From positions 1 through 11,731 of the forward strand of contig JANPDA010000234.1 of NCBI GenBank assembly GCA_031431235.1: 11,731 nucleotides of DNA, in the 5' to 3' direction. Under the pieces are notes generated by a model. It was not told where the DNA came from. It saw only the letters and a list, made by a program, of their open reading frames with translations, and did no database searches. Position numbers and translations under genes: made by a program. Below, piece by piece: positions 5,264 to 11,731 of this stretch. The DNA is from JANNSW01 sp031431235 (lineage in GTDB: Bacteria; Pseudomonadota; Alphaproteobacteria; Rhizobiales; Hyphomicrobiaceae). Position 1 is the first letter of the stretch. The number at the start of each line of letters is the position of its first letter.

Positions 5264-6586
5264 CTATTTGCCGATACAGAAGCTCGCGAAAATCTCGTCG
5301 AGCACATGCTCGGCATCGACCCGACCGGTGAGGCGGCCGAGCGCCATCGCTGCCGCGCGCAGGTCCTCGGCTCGGAGCTCGAGGTCGGCGGTCGGTCCGG
5401 CGAGGAAGCGGTCGAGGGCGGCGCCGCAATGCTCGAGGCCTTGGCGATGCCGCGCGCGCGTAACCAGCGCCGGCTCGCCAGCGGGGAGGGTCGAGCGCGC
5501 CCGTTCGGCGATGAGGCGCGTCAGGGCGTCGAGGCCTTCGCCGGTCAGGGCGGAAACTTTCAACCCGGGGCCGGACCCCGCACCCACCAGGTCGCATTTG
5601 GTCGCCACGATGATCGGTGCCTGGTCTGAAGCGAAATCCGCCGGCGGTCGCCGGCCCGGCTCGCTGCCGTCGGTCAGCCACAGCACCAGCCCGGCCTCGT
5701 CCGCGCGCGCATACGTCCGCCGGATGCCCTCGCGCTCGATGGCGCCCTCGGGGGGCCGGATGCCGGCGGTGTCGGTGACGATCACCGGCAAGCCATCGAG
5801 GTCGAGCCGCACCTCGATCGCATCTCGCGTGGTACCGGGCTCGGAAGAGACGATCGCCACGTCGCGGCGAGCGAGCGCATTCAGGAGGCTCGATTTGCCG
5901 GCGTTGGGATAGCCCGTCAGCACGACGCGAAAACCGTCACGCAGAATCTCGCCCCGGTGGCCCGCATCGAGGTGGCGGCGGATCGTCTCGCTCAGCCGGG
6001 TGGCAATGATCCGGGCCGGCGCCATGGCCTCGGCCGGGACATCGGCCTCGTCGGAGAAGTCGATTGCAGCCTCGATCAGAGCGAGCGCGCGTACAAGGTC
6101 ACTGCGCCAGCCCTCCAGGATCTGCCGGAGATGGCCGCTGCCCTGGGCGAGTGCCTGGCGCCGCTGCGCCTCGGTGTCGGCAGCGATCAGGTCGGCAAGC
6201 CCTTCCGCCTCGGTCAGATCGAGCCGTCCATTCTCGAAGGCGCGGCGGGTGAACTCGCCGGGCTCGGCGAGGCGCAAGCCAGGGTGGGCCGAGAGCTCCT
6301 CCAGCATCCGCGCGATGACGGCCGGTCCGCCATGGATATGCAACTCGACCACATCCTCGCCGGTGAAGCTCGCAGGCGCGGGGAAGAAAAGAACGAGCGC
6401 CTGGTCGATCGGCTCGCTCGTGCGGGCCGCATGGAGGGTGCGCACGCTGGCCTGGCGCGGCCCAGGCAACTTTCCCGCCATTGTCGCGAGTGTGTCGGCC
6501 GCGGCCAGCCCCGAGAGCCGGATCACCGCGACACCGGACCGCCCGTGGCCGCTCGAAAGCGCGAATATCGTCGAACGCTCGTTCAT
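5264..6586 (-). CDS. mnmE: tRNA modification GTPase MnmE (TrmE)
   Basis: MnmE is the GTPase half of the MnmE-MnmG complex that modifies wobble uridines in tRNA. From the chosen start it has 440 residues, slightly short of the E. coli protein. The N-terminal folate-binding domain runs to about 120 (with GEFTRRAFENGRLDL from 110). A helical domain and an inserted G domain follow: G1 GYPNAGKSS at 225-233, G2 GTTRD at 251-255, G3 DTAG at 272-275, and G4 TKCD at 329-332 in place of the usual NKxD. The C-terminus FCIGK (436-440) carries the conserved catalytic cysteine. An in-frame ATG at 6826 would add 80 residues, but those are the antisense of the divergent gene and look unrelated to MnmE, so I rejected it. 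The start lies 41 bp from a divergent gene. Confidence 0.96.
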   Translation of the reverse strand: MNERSTIFALSSGHGRSGVAVIRLSGLAAADTLATMAGKLPGPRQASVRTLHAARTSEPIDQALVLFFPAPASFTGEDVVELHIHGGPAVIARMLEELSAHPGLRLAEPGEFTRRAFENGRLDLTEAEGLADLIAADTEAQRRQALAQGSGHLRQILEGWRSDLVRALALIEAAIDFSDEADVPAEAMAPARIIATRLSETIRRHLDAGHRGEILRDGFRVVLTGYPNAGKSSLLNALARRDVAIVSSEPGTTRDAIEVRLDLDGLPVIVTDTAGIRPPEGAIEREGIRRTYARADEAGLVLWLTDGSEPGRRPPADFASDQAPIIVATKCDLVGAGSGPGLKVSALTGEGLDALTRLIAERARSTLPAGEPALVTRARHRQGLEHCGAALDRFLAGPTADLELRAEDLRAAAMALGRLTGRVDAEHVLDEIFASFCIGK

Positions 6587-6627
6587 TCCGATGCTAGAAC
6601 CCCGCCAAAGTCCGCACGGAGCCTCCC

Positions 6628-8670
6628 ATGTCCGCCAATCGTCTCGCCAGCGAAACCAGCCCCTATCTGCTCCAGCACAAGGACAACCCGGTCCATTGGC
6701 GGGCCTGGGGGGAGGAAGCGCTCGCCGAGGCGAAGCGCACAGGAAAGCCGATCCTGCTGTCGGTCGGCTATGCCGCTTGCCACTGGTGCCATGTGATGGC
6801 GCACGAGAGTTTCGAGGATCAGACAACCGCTGACGTCATGAACGAGCTCTACGTGAACATCAAGGTCGACCGCGAGGAGCGGCCCGACATCGATGCGATC
6901 TATATGGCGGCACTGCACACGCTGGGCGAGCAGGGCGGCTGGCCACTCACCATGTTCCTGACGCCCGACGCCGAGCCTTTCTGGGGCGGGACCTATTTCC
7001 CCAAGGACGAGCGCTATGGCAAGCCGAGCTTCGTGCGGGTGCTGCGGGAGATTGCCCGGATCCACAGGCAAGAGCCGGCGCGTGTGGCTCAGAACTCGAG
7101 CGCAATCCTGGAGCGGCTGCGGTCGTCGGCGCCGCGCGAGCAAGCGCCGAGAATCGGCGAGCCGGCTTTGCGGGATCTGGCGGTTCGCGCTGCAACTCTG
7201 GTCGATCCGGTTCATGGCGGCATGGAGGGAGCGCCGAAATTCCCACAATATTCGTTCTTCTGGTTCTTGTGGCGCGCTGGCATCCGCTACGACCTGGAGA
7301 ATGCGCGCGTCGCCGTGCAGACGACCCTCGACCACATCTGCCAGGGCGGCATCTACGATCATCTCGCAGGCGGCTTCTCACGCTACTCGGTCGACGAGCG
7401 CTGGCTGGTGCCGCATTTCGAGAAGATGCTCTCCGACAATGCGTTGCTGATCGACCTGATGACCGAGGTCTGGAAGGAAACGGGCTCGCCACTGCTCGAG
7501 CAGCGGATCGAGGAGACGATCGGCTTCGTGCTCAGCGATATGCGTACGCCCGGGGGCGGGTTCGCGGCGTCGTGGGATGCGGATTCCGAAGGCGAGGAGG
7601 GTAAGTTCTACGTCTGGTCGCGCTCCGAGATCGACCAGGTGCTGGGGGCGGAGGATGCCGCCCTCTTTGCCAAGCACTACGACGTGACGGCCCCCGGCAA
7701 TTTCGAGGGGCACAACATTTTGAACCGGCTCGGCAGCTTGCGTTTGGCGGCCGGCGAGGTCGAGGTGCGGCTCGCCTCGATGCGCGCGAGGCTGCGCCAG
7801 CATCGCGCCAAGCGCATTCCGCCCGGCTTCGACGACAAAGTGCTCGCCGATTGGAATGGGCTGATGATCGCAGCGCTCGCCAAGGCGTCGACTGCGTTCG
7901 AGCAACCCAGGTGGCTGTCGGCGGCGCTCGGTGCCTACAGGTTCATTGCCGAGCGGATACAGGCTGGCGACCGCCTCTTCCATTGCACTCGCGCGGGCGA
8001 AGGCAAGGCTCCGGCGACGGCGAGCGACTATGCCAACATGATCGGCGCGGCGATCGCGCTGCACGAGGCGACGGGGGCAGCCGGGTACGTGGCCGACGCC
8101 CGACGCTGGGCCGGTGTGCTCGACCGCCACTATTGGCTCGACGATCGCGGCGGCTATGCCTTCACGGCCGACGATACGGCCGGCCTGATCGTGCGGACCC
8201 GGACGGCACACGACGATGCGACGCCCAACGCCAATGGCGTGATGGTGTCGAACCTCGTGAAGCTGTACATGCTGACGGGGGAAGTGTCCTACGAGGACCG
8301 CGCGAAGGCGACGTTCGAAGCGTTCGCGCCGGAAGCAGCGCGAGGGCCCCTGGCCTGCACGGGGCTGATGACCGGGCTGATCGACCTCGAAGCGCCTCAG
8401 CAACTCGTGATCGTCAGAGGCGCCGCCAGCGGGCTTGGCCTACTCGAGCGCGCCGCGCGCACGCTCGCGCTGCCGGGTGCGCTCGTTCAGGTGATCGATG
8501 ACCCGGCACTGATTGCGACCAGCTCGGCCACAGCCGGCAAGACCGCGATCGGTGGCAAGACGACCGCCTATCTGTGCGTCGGGCGAACGTGCTCGGCGCC
8601 GATGACGGAGGCGCACGGTCTCGTCGAGACGGCAAGGGCATTGCGGAGGGTGAACGCGAGGCAGCCCTGA
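6628..8670 (+). CDS. YyaL/SPATA20-like protein, thioredoxin-fold (DUF255) plus alpha-toroid domain
   Basis: This 680-residue protein is full length for the YyaL/SPATA20 family, whose biochemical role is not established. The N-terminal thioredoxin-like domain (about 1-165) starts with the family opening NRLASETSPYLLQH, has the redox motif C51-H-W-C54, and GGWP at 103-106 in the cis-proline region. The rest resembles an (alpha/alpha) toroid of the mannose-epimerase/glycosidase type, with a highly conserved block at 240-268 (from GGIYDH to HFEKML) and DWNGLM at 408-413. No signal peptide is visible, so it is probably cytoplasmic. GGAG at 6618-6621 is a good ribosome binding site six bases before the ATG. 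Its promoter must lie in the 41-bp gap or within mnmE. The 3' end converges with the transpeptidase gene after a 4-bp gap. Confidence 0.92.
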   Translation: MSANRLASETSPYLLQHKDNPVHWRAWGEEALAEAKRTGKPILLSVGYAACHWCHVMAHESFEDQTTADVMNELYVNIKVDREERPDIDAIYMAALHTLGEQGGWPLTMFLTPDAEPFWGGTYFPKDERYGKPSFVRVLREIARIHRQEPARVAQNSSAILERLRSSAPREQAPRIGEPALRDLAVRAATLVDPVHGGMEGAPKFPQYSFFWFLWRAGIRYDLENARVAVQTTLDHICQGGIYDHLAGGFSRYSVDERWLVPHFEKMLSDNALLIDLMTEVWKETGSPLLEQRIEETIGFVLSDMRTPGGGFAASWDADSEGEEGKFYVWSRSEIDQVLGAEDAALFAKHYDVTAPGNFEGHNILNRLGSLRLAAGEVEVRLASMRARLRQHRAKRIPPGFDDKVLADWNGLMIAALAKASTAFEQPRWLSAALGAYRFIAERIQAGDRLFHCTRAGEGKAPATASDYANMIGAAIALHEATGAAGYVADARRWAGVLDRHYWLDDRGGYAFTADDTAGLIVRTRTAHDDATPNANGVMVSNLVKLYMLTGEVSYEDRAKATFEAFAPEAARGPLACTGLMTGLIDLEAPQQLVIVRGAASGLGLLERAARTLALPGALVQVIDDPALIATSSATAGKTAIGGKTTAYLCVGRTCSAPMTEAHGLVETARALRRVNARQP

Positions 8671-8674
8671 TCGC

Positions 8675-10036
8675 CTATCTCTGTATCGCCTTGACGTGCC
8701 TGGAAGCGATCGCCGAGGCCCGCGACCTGGTGCGCACAGTGCGCGCGGCGCGGTGCTTACGCTTGGAGCGCACGGTCTGAGCGGGCTCATCGTCGGCGTC
8801 GACTGCCGCAACGGCGGCAGATGCCTTGGGCACCGGCAGTTTCACGAGGAAATCGGTGTACTTGCTGATCTCGTCGCTCTTGCCCCGATCGGTTACAATC
8901 ATTGATGAGCCCGGCGTCAGCAGCTTGGCGATCCTCGTACGGGTCTGGGCTGGGATGTCGATCCGATCGAGGACGCTCGCCGGAGCGAAGGCCGCGGACG
9001 CCTCGTCGCCGGGCATCACGGTCCAGCGGACCTCGCTTGCGCCCTCCGAAAACTCCTGGGCCTGGAACAGGAGCGTGCCGGTCGGCTGGTCCGGATCGCG
9101 GATGTCGATCGGGGCGTCGAACAGATCGGTGAACTCCTGCTTGGCATAGATGTGCCAGTCCTTCGCTGGTCCCCGTCCGGTCGCCCGGCTCAGATGGTCG
9201 AGCACCTCGGCGGAGACGACATCGGTCTGCTTCAAACCGTGGATGCGCTGATAGATCCGCATGATGTTGCGCGAGACCGAACCGATATAGCCATCGACCT
9301 CGCCGATCTCGTACTTCAGCTCTTTCAGCATCTCTTGCGTCGATCGCGCCAGATCGCGCTCGCTGCGCCTGGCGATCAGCAGGCGAATCGGCGCGGTCGA
9401 CGGCGGCTTGACGGCCGGCGTCGCGTCGGAAGCGGTGCCCGTCAGCGAGGCGGTGACGACGACGGCGGGTGCGGCGGACTGGGCGCTCGCATCCTCGAGT
9501 GCGGGCTGGAACAATTGCTTGTGGCTGATCTCGACGGGGGCGATCTCACTGCTGGTGATGATCACGTGATTGTTCATCCTGGTCATTCCGAAAAGCTGCC
9601 GCGCGAAGCTGTGGGGCAAGCGGATGCAGCCATGAGATGCAGCATAGCCTGGAAGCATACCGGCATGGAGCGCAACTCCCGACCAGGTCACGCGCTGCAT
9701 GAACGGCATCGGCGCGCCGCTGTAGATATTCGAATGGTGGATGCGGTTCTTCTCCAGGATCGAGAACACGCCGCTCGGCGTAGGGAAGCCGCGCTGTCCG
9801 GTCGAGACTGGCGACGTCTCGATCAGCTCAGTGCCGTGGTAGACGAACAGCTTCTGCTTCCTGATCGAGACGACCAGATTGAGTGGCTGGCGTGGAGGGA
9901 GCTGGACCTCCTTGGCGGCTTCCGACTTCTTCTTCCTGGTCGAAGCAATGCTGTCGTCCGTTCCCAGGGCGGCAAAACCGATTGCCAATGCCGCGAGAGC
10001 CACACCCAACCGATATCGCGCCAATTTGCCAGTCAT
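8675..10036 (-). CDS. Periplasmic L,D-transpeptidase (YkuD family) with peptidoglycan-binding domain
   Basis: L,D-transpeptidases make 3-3 peptidoglycan crosslinks or attach lipoproteins to peptidoglycan; which reaction this one performs cannot be told from sequence. The 453-residue protein has an N-terminal signal peptide (hydrophobic 9-24, cleavage probably near SIAS at 29-32). The YkuD domain spans about 52-165 with H124 and the catalytic motif SHGCIR (S134, H135, G136, C137). A linker rich in A, T and P follows. About 219-285 resembles a PG_binding_1 repeat (EVDGYIGSVSRN...). A C-terminal module of about 110 residues (300-402) is unassigned, and the tail (about 422-453) is strongly basic. 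AGGA about 8-11 bases upstream supports the start. It is convergent with the YyaL-like gene and divergent from the methyltransferase gene. Confidence 0.9.
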   Translation of the reverse strand: MTGKLARYRLGVALAALAIGFAALGTDDSIASTRKKKSEAAKEVQLPPRQPLNLVVSIRKQKLFVYHGTELIETSPVSTGQRGFPTPSGVFSILEKNRIHHSNIYSGAPMPFMQRVTWSGVALHAGMLPGYAASHGCIRLPHSFARQLFGMTRMNNHVIITSSEIAPVEISHKQLFQPALEDASAQSAAPAVVVTASLTGTASDATPAVKPPSTAPIRLLIARRSERDLARSTQEMLKELKYEIGEVDGYIGSVSRNIMRIYQRIHGLKQTDVVSAEVLDHLSRATGRGPAKDWHIYAKQEFTDLFDAPIDIRDPDQPTGTLLFQAQEFSEGASEVRWTVMPGDEASAAFAPASVLDRIDIPAQTRTRIAKLLTPGSSMIVTDRGKSDEISKYTDFLVKLPVPKASAAVAAVDADDEPAQTVRSKRKHRAARTVRTRSRASAIASRHVKAIQR

Positions 10037-10074
10037 GGGAATGTCCTGCCGGATTGCGTGCGATCTGCGCCAAA

Positions 10075-10093
10075 GGCTGCACGGGGTGCAGCC
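10075..10093. repeat. Perfect inverted repeat in the transpeptidase leader
   Basis: GGCTGCAC (10075-10082) and GTGCAGCC (10086-10093) form a perfect 8-bp stem with a GGG spacer. It sits 38 bases upstream of the transpeptidase start codon, so it may be an operator or a hairpin in the leader mRNA. Confidence 0.45.
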
Positions 10094-10190
10094 GCTAGCC
10101 GGAACCGTAACTGGTTCGATGCATGTCTGTCACCGGGGCTCGATCGTTTGGGCACTGTAAAACTCACCGCGTGACAAGAAAGCGACGGTC

Positions 10191-10202
10191 GCGCACGTGC
10201 GC
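10191..10202. promoter_or_regulatory. 12-bp palindrome GCGCACGTGCGC
   Basis: This perfect palindrome lies 75 bp upstream of the methyltransferase start. It could bind a dimeric regulator. It shares only the CACGTG centre with parS and is not a parS site. Confidence 0.35.
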
Positions 10203-10213
10203 CGGGCTCGTTC

Positions 10214-10229
10214 TTAACCAAACCTTCAA
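10214..10229 (+). promoter_or_regulatory. CtrA-like motif upstream of the methyltransferase gene
   Basis: The sequence TTAA-N7-TTCAA matches the alphaproteobacterial CtrA consensus TTAA-N7-TTAA with one substitution in the second half. It lies 48 bases before the ATG. A single motif with one mismatch is only suggestive. Confidence 0.3.
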
Positions 10230-10262
10230 CGCCTGCGTGCATTGAGGATGGCAACCCCTGCC

Positions 10263-10267
10263 GGGAG
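10263..10267 (+). promoter_or_regulatory. Ribosome binding site that decides the methyltransferase start
   Basis: GGGAG is ten bases before the ATG at 10278. The alternative in-frame starts, TTG at 10242 and ATG at 10248, have no binding site at usable spacing (a GAGG directly touches the ATG at 10248). Confidence 0.5.
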
Positions 10268-10277
10268 CTCGCCCAGA

Positions 10278-11114
10278 ATGCATCAAAAGCTCAAGACTGC
10301 CGTCCGGCATGCCCGCCGATTCGGACCTGCGCCGTTCGCCCGCTATGCGGCGATGCGCTATGTGGTGCGGCCATACCATCTCGCTGTGAACACGCCGCTG
10401 ATCGGGCACGAGCGCTACGAAGCGGCCATCGGTGGGAGAAGTGGGCTCGAAATCGGCGGCCCGAGCGGCTTCTTCCGCCAGGGCGGACAGATCCCGCTCT
10501 ATGGACGCGTGGCAGCGCTCGACAATTGCAATTTCGCGTCCAAGACGGTCTGGGAAGGGCAGATCGAGGAAGGCGCGTTCGAGGTCGAGGGACGCGTCCT
10601 CGGCCGGCAGTTCATCGCCGAGGTGCTCGACGTCGCCGGGAAGGCACCCAAGCAAGCTTACGACTTTGTTGCAACCAGCAATTGCATCGAGCATGTCGCG
10701 AACCCGTTGCGGGCGCTCGAAGCGATCCGGGACGTGCTGGCGCCAGGCGGGGCGCTCATCCTGGTGTTGCCGCGCAAGGAGACGAACTTCGACCGGCTCC
10801 GTCCCGTCACGAGCTTCGAGCACCTGGTCGAGGATCATCGCGCCAACCGCGGGGAGGATGACCTCGCCCACGCCAAGGAATTCGTCGAGCTGTTCGACCT
10901 GTCGCTCGGGCATCACATTGCGAGCCGGGAAGCGCTCGCCCTGATGGCGGCCGACAATCACCGGCTGCGCTGCATCCACCACCACGTGTTCGACCTGGAG
11001 CTGATCCGGAAGGCGTGCGGATTTGCCGGTCTCAGGGTCGAGGATGCGCGGAGCGCGGGCACGGACTACGTGGTGCTGGCGGTGAAGTTGGGTCAGCGCG
11101 GGCCGCGAGGGTGA
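10278..11114 (+). CDS. SAM-dependent methyltransferase (class I, Methyltransf_11-like)
   Basis: The 278-residue protein has a class I SAM-binding fold. Motif I is LEIGGPSG at 57-64; the central strand DFVATSNCIEHVANP at 129-143 is the equivalent of the methyltransferase 'SxxxxEHV' segment; and LAPGGALILVLPRK lies at 154-167. The N-terminal 50 residues are basic, with no signal peptide. Proteins with the LEIGGPSG form often occur with glycan or lipid biosynthesis genes, but here there is no such neighbour and the substrate is unknown. The gene is divergent from the transpeptidase gene and convergent with rho. I chose the ATG at 10278 for its ribosome binding site; starts at 10242 (TTG) or 10248 (ATG) would add 12 or 10 residues that look unstructured. 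Confidence 0.85.
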   Translation: MHQKLKTAVRHARRFGPAPFARYAAMRYVVRPYHLAVNTPLIGHERYEAAIGGRSGLEIGGPSGFFRQGGQIPLYGRVAALDNCNFASKTVWEGQIEEGAFEVEGRVLGRQFIAEVLDVAGKAPKQAYDFVATSNCIEHVANPLRALEAIRDVLAPGGALILVLPRKETNFDRLRPVTSFEHLVEDHRANRGEDDLAHAKEFVELFDLSLGHHIASREALALMAADNHRLRCIHHHVFDLELIRKACGFAGLRVEDARSAGTDYVVLAVKLGQRGPRG

Positions 11115-11242
11115 TCGTGCGAACAAGCCACCATTCCCGCGCACAACCCAACGCCGCTGAGCCTACCACAGGGTAATCATCGGTAGGGAAACCACGGCCG
11201 AAACAGCGCCCTACGCGCTCGGCAATCCAGCAGGATCTGCCA
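11115..11242. other. Short intergenic stretch after the methyltransferase gene
   Basis: No gene is visible. Two hairpins are present: CCTACC/GGTAGG (11162-11187, 14-base loop) and AGCGC/GCGCT (11205-11219, 5-base loop). Neither is followed by a T-run on the plus strand, so neither is a clear terminator for the methyltransferase gene. Confidence 0.4.
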
Positions 11243-11281
11243 CAATAAAAATGCTGGGTTTCGCCGATGGCTCAACCCAGC
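11243..11281 (-). terminator. Intrinsic terminator of rho
   Basis: On the minus strand GCTGGGTT (11281-11274) pairs with AACCCAGC (11260-11253). An inner GCC/GGC pair within the loop can extend the fold. The T-rich run ATTTTTATT follows immediately (11252-11244). It begins 9 bases after the rho stop codon, the classic arrangement for a factor-independent terminator. Confidence 0.8.
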
Positions 11282-11290
11282 CTACAAGCA

Positions 11291-11731
11291 TCAAGCATTC
11301 ATGCTGGTGAAGAAATCGGCGTTCGACTTGGTGGCGCGCAGCTTGTCCAGCAGGAAGTCGATGCTCTCCATTGCGCCCATCGGGTTCAGGATGCGGCGCA
11401 GCACGAACATCTTCTTCAGCTGCTCGGGCGTCACCAGCAGGTCCTCCTTGCGGGTGCCGGACTTGGCGATGTCGATCGCAGGGAACACGCGCTTGTCGGC
11501 CACCTTGCGGTCGAGCACGATCTCGCTGTTACCGGTGCCCTTGAACTCCTCGAAGATCACCTCGTCCATGCGGCTGCCGGTATCGATGAGCGCTGTCGCG
11601 ATGATCGTGAGAGACCCGCCCTCCTCGATGTTGCGGGCCGCGCCGAAGAAGCGCTTCGGGCGCTGCAGGGCGTTGGAATCGACGCCGCCTGTCAAAACCT
11701 TGCCGGACGAGGGCACCACGGTGTTGTAAGC
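11291..11731 (-). CDS. rho: Transcription termination factor Rho (C-terminal part, cut by window edge)
   Basis: Rho is the hexameric RNA-dependent ATPase that ends many transcripts. Only the last 146 codons lie in the window; the frame stays open through the right edge, where codons for AYNTVVPSSGKVLTGGVD continue into the visible part. Visible family features are the R-loop segment EEFKGTGNSE, with the translocation lysine, and SGTRKEDLL, whose arginine corresponds to the arginine finger (R366 in E. coli). The C-terminal helices end in FFTSMNA. The N-terminal RNA-binding domain and the Walker motifs lie outside. A strong intrinsic terminator follows the gene. Confidence 0.96.
   Translation of the reverse strand, partial: AYNTVVPSSGKVLTGGVDSNALQRPKRFFGAARNIEEGGSLTIIATALIDTGSRMDEVIFEEFKGTGNSEIVLDRKVADKRVFPAIDIAKSGTRKEDLLVTPEQLKKMFVLRRILNPMGAMESIDFLLDKLRATKSNADFFTSMNA

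Larger units (their letters stand above)
10037..10277. promoter_or_regulatory. Divergent control region between transpeptidase and methyltransferase genes
   Basis: Both flanking genes must be transcribed outward from this 241-bp region. It contains a perfect 8-bp hairpin (10075-10093), a second small hairpin GAACC/GGTTC (10102-10117), a 12-bp palindrome (10191-10202) and a CtrA-like motif (10214-10229). I could not assign -35/-10 elements with confidence on either strand. Confidence 0.5.

Noticed and set aside
6587..6826. 80-residue N-terminal extension of MnmE
   Set aside because: The extension is antisense to the start of the YyaL-like gene. MnmE proteins begin with a segment like MNERSTIFALSSG, which matches the start at 6586.
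7378..8403. 341-codon minus-strand open frame antisense to the YyaL-like gene
   Set aside because: Rich in R, H and G as expected from antisense GC-rich codons; the plus-strand gene has conserved motifs across the same span.
8839..8852. GTTTCACGAGGAAA as a parS site inside the transpeptidase gene
   Set aside because: Three mismatches, and the palindromic centre is lost; likely chance in coding sequence.
9561..9570. ATCACGTGAT palindrome in the transpeptidase gene as a parS site
   Set aside because: It shares only TCACGTGA with parS; the flanking bases do not match, and it encodes part of an ordinary valine- and isoleucine-rich strand.
11162..11187. Hairpin CCTACC/GGTAGG as terminator of the methyltransferase gene
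   Set aside because: Only six pairs with a 14-base loop, and no T-run after it on the plus strand.

Overview
The window is a high-GC alphaproteobacterial chromosome segment from the neighbourhood of the replication origin. The evidence is the gene order mnmE-mnmG-rsmG-parA-parB on the minus strand, with rho upstream on the same strand, together with three near-consensus parS sites and many GANTC (CcrM-type methylation) sites. The protein sequences fit Hyphomicrobiales or a related order; I cannot name the genus.

Layout from left to right. Positions 1-632 hold no convincing gene. This stretch contains a long nested hairpin (411-474) and an AT-richer part with inverted and direct repeats (534-584). 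Next comes a tight minus-strand operon read from right to left: mnmG (3067-4947), rsmG (2393-3070), parA (1558-2388) and parB (633-1517). It has a 4-bp ATGA overlap, a 4-bp gap and a 40-bp gap. MnmG modifies tRNA wobble uridines with MnmE, RsmG methylates 16S rRNA, and ParA and ParB segregate the chromosome by acting on parS.

The 316-bp gap between mnmG and mnmE is the most unusual part. It carries two parS-like sites, a DnaA-box-like 9-mer next to each, eight GANTC sites within 198 bp, and a cluster of CCTCCCCA/TGGGGAGG repeats. Both intergenic parS sites depart from the palindrome at the same base, and that change creates a GANTC site inside each. A third, perfectly palindromic parS lies inside rsmG codons.

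mnmE (5264-6586) starts only 41 bp from a divergent plus-strand gene for a YyaL/SPATA20-type thioredoxin-fold protein (6628-8670). That gene converges, with a 4-bp gap, on a periplasmic L,D-transpeptidase gene (8675-10036, minus). A 241-bp divergent region with several palindromes and a CtrA-like motif separates the transpeptidase from a plus-strand SAM-dependent methyltransferase (10278-11114). The window ends in the C-terminal third of rho (minus, truncated by the window edge), followed by a clear intrinsic terminator.

The core genes are conventional. No new multi-gene system is evident in the coding regions. The best candidates for something undescribed are the parS/GANTC/DnaA-like intergenic locus and the structured non-coding stretch downstream of parB.
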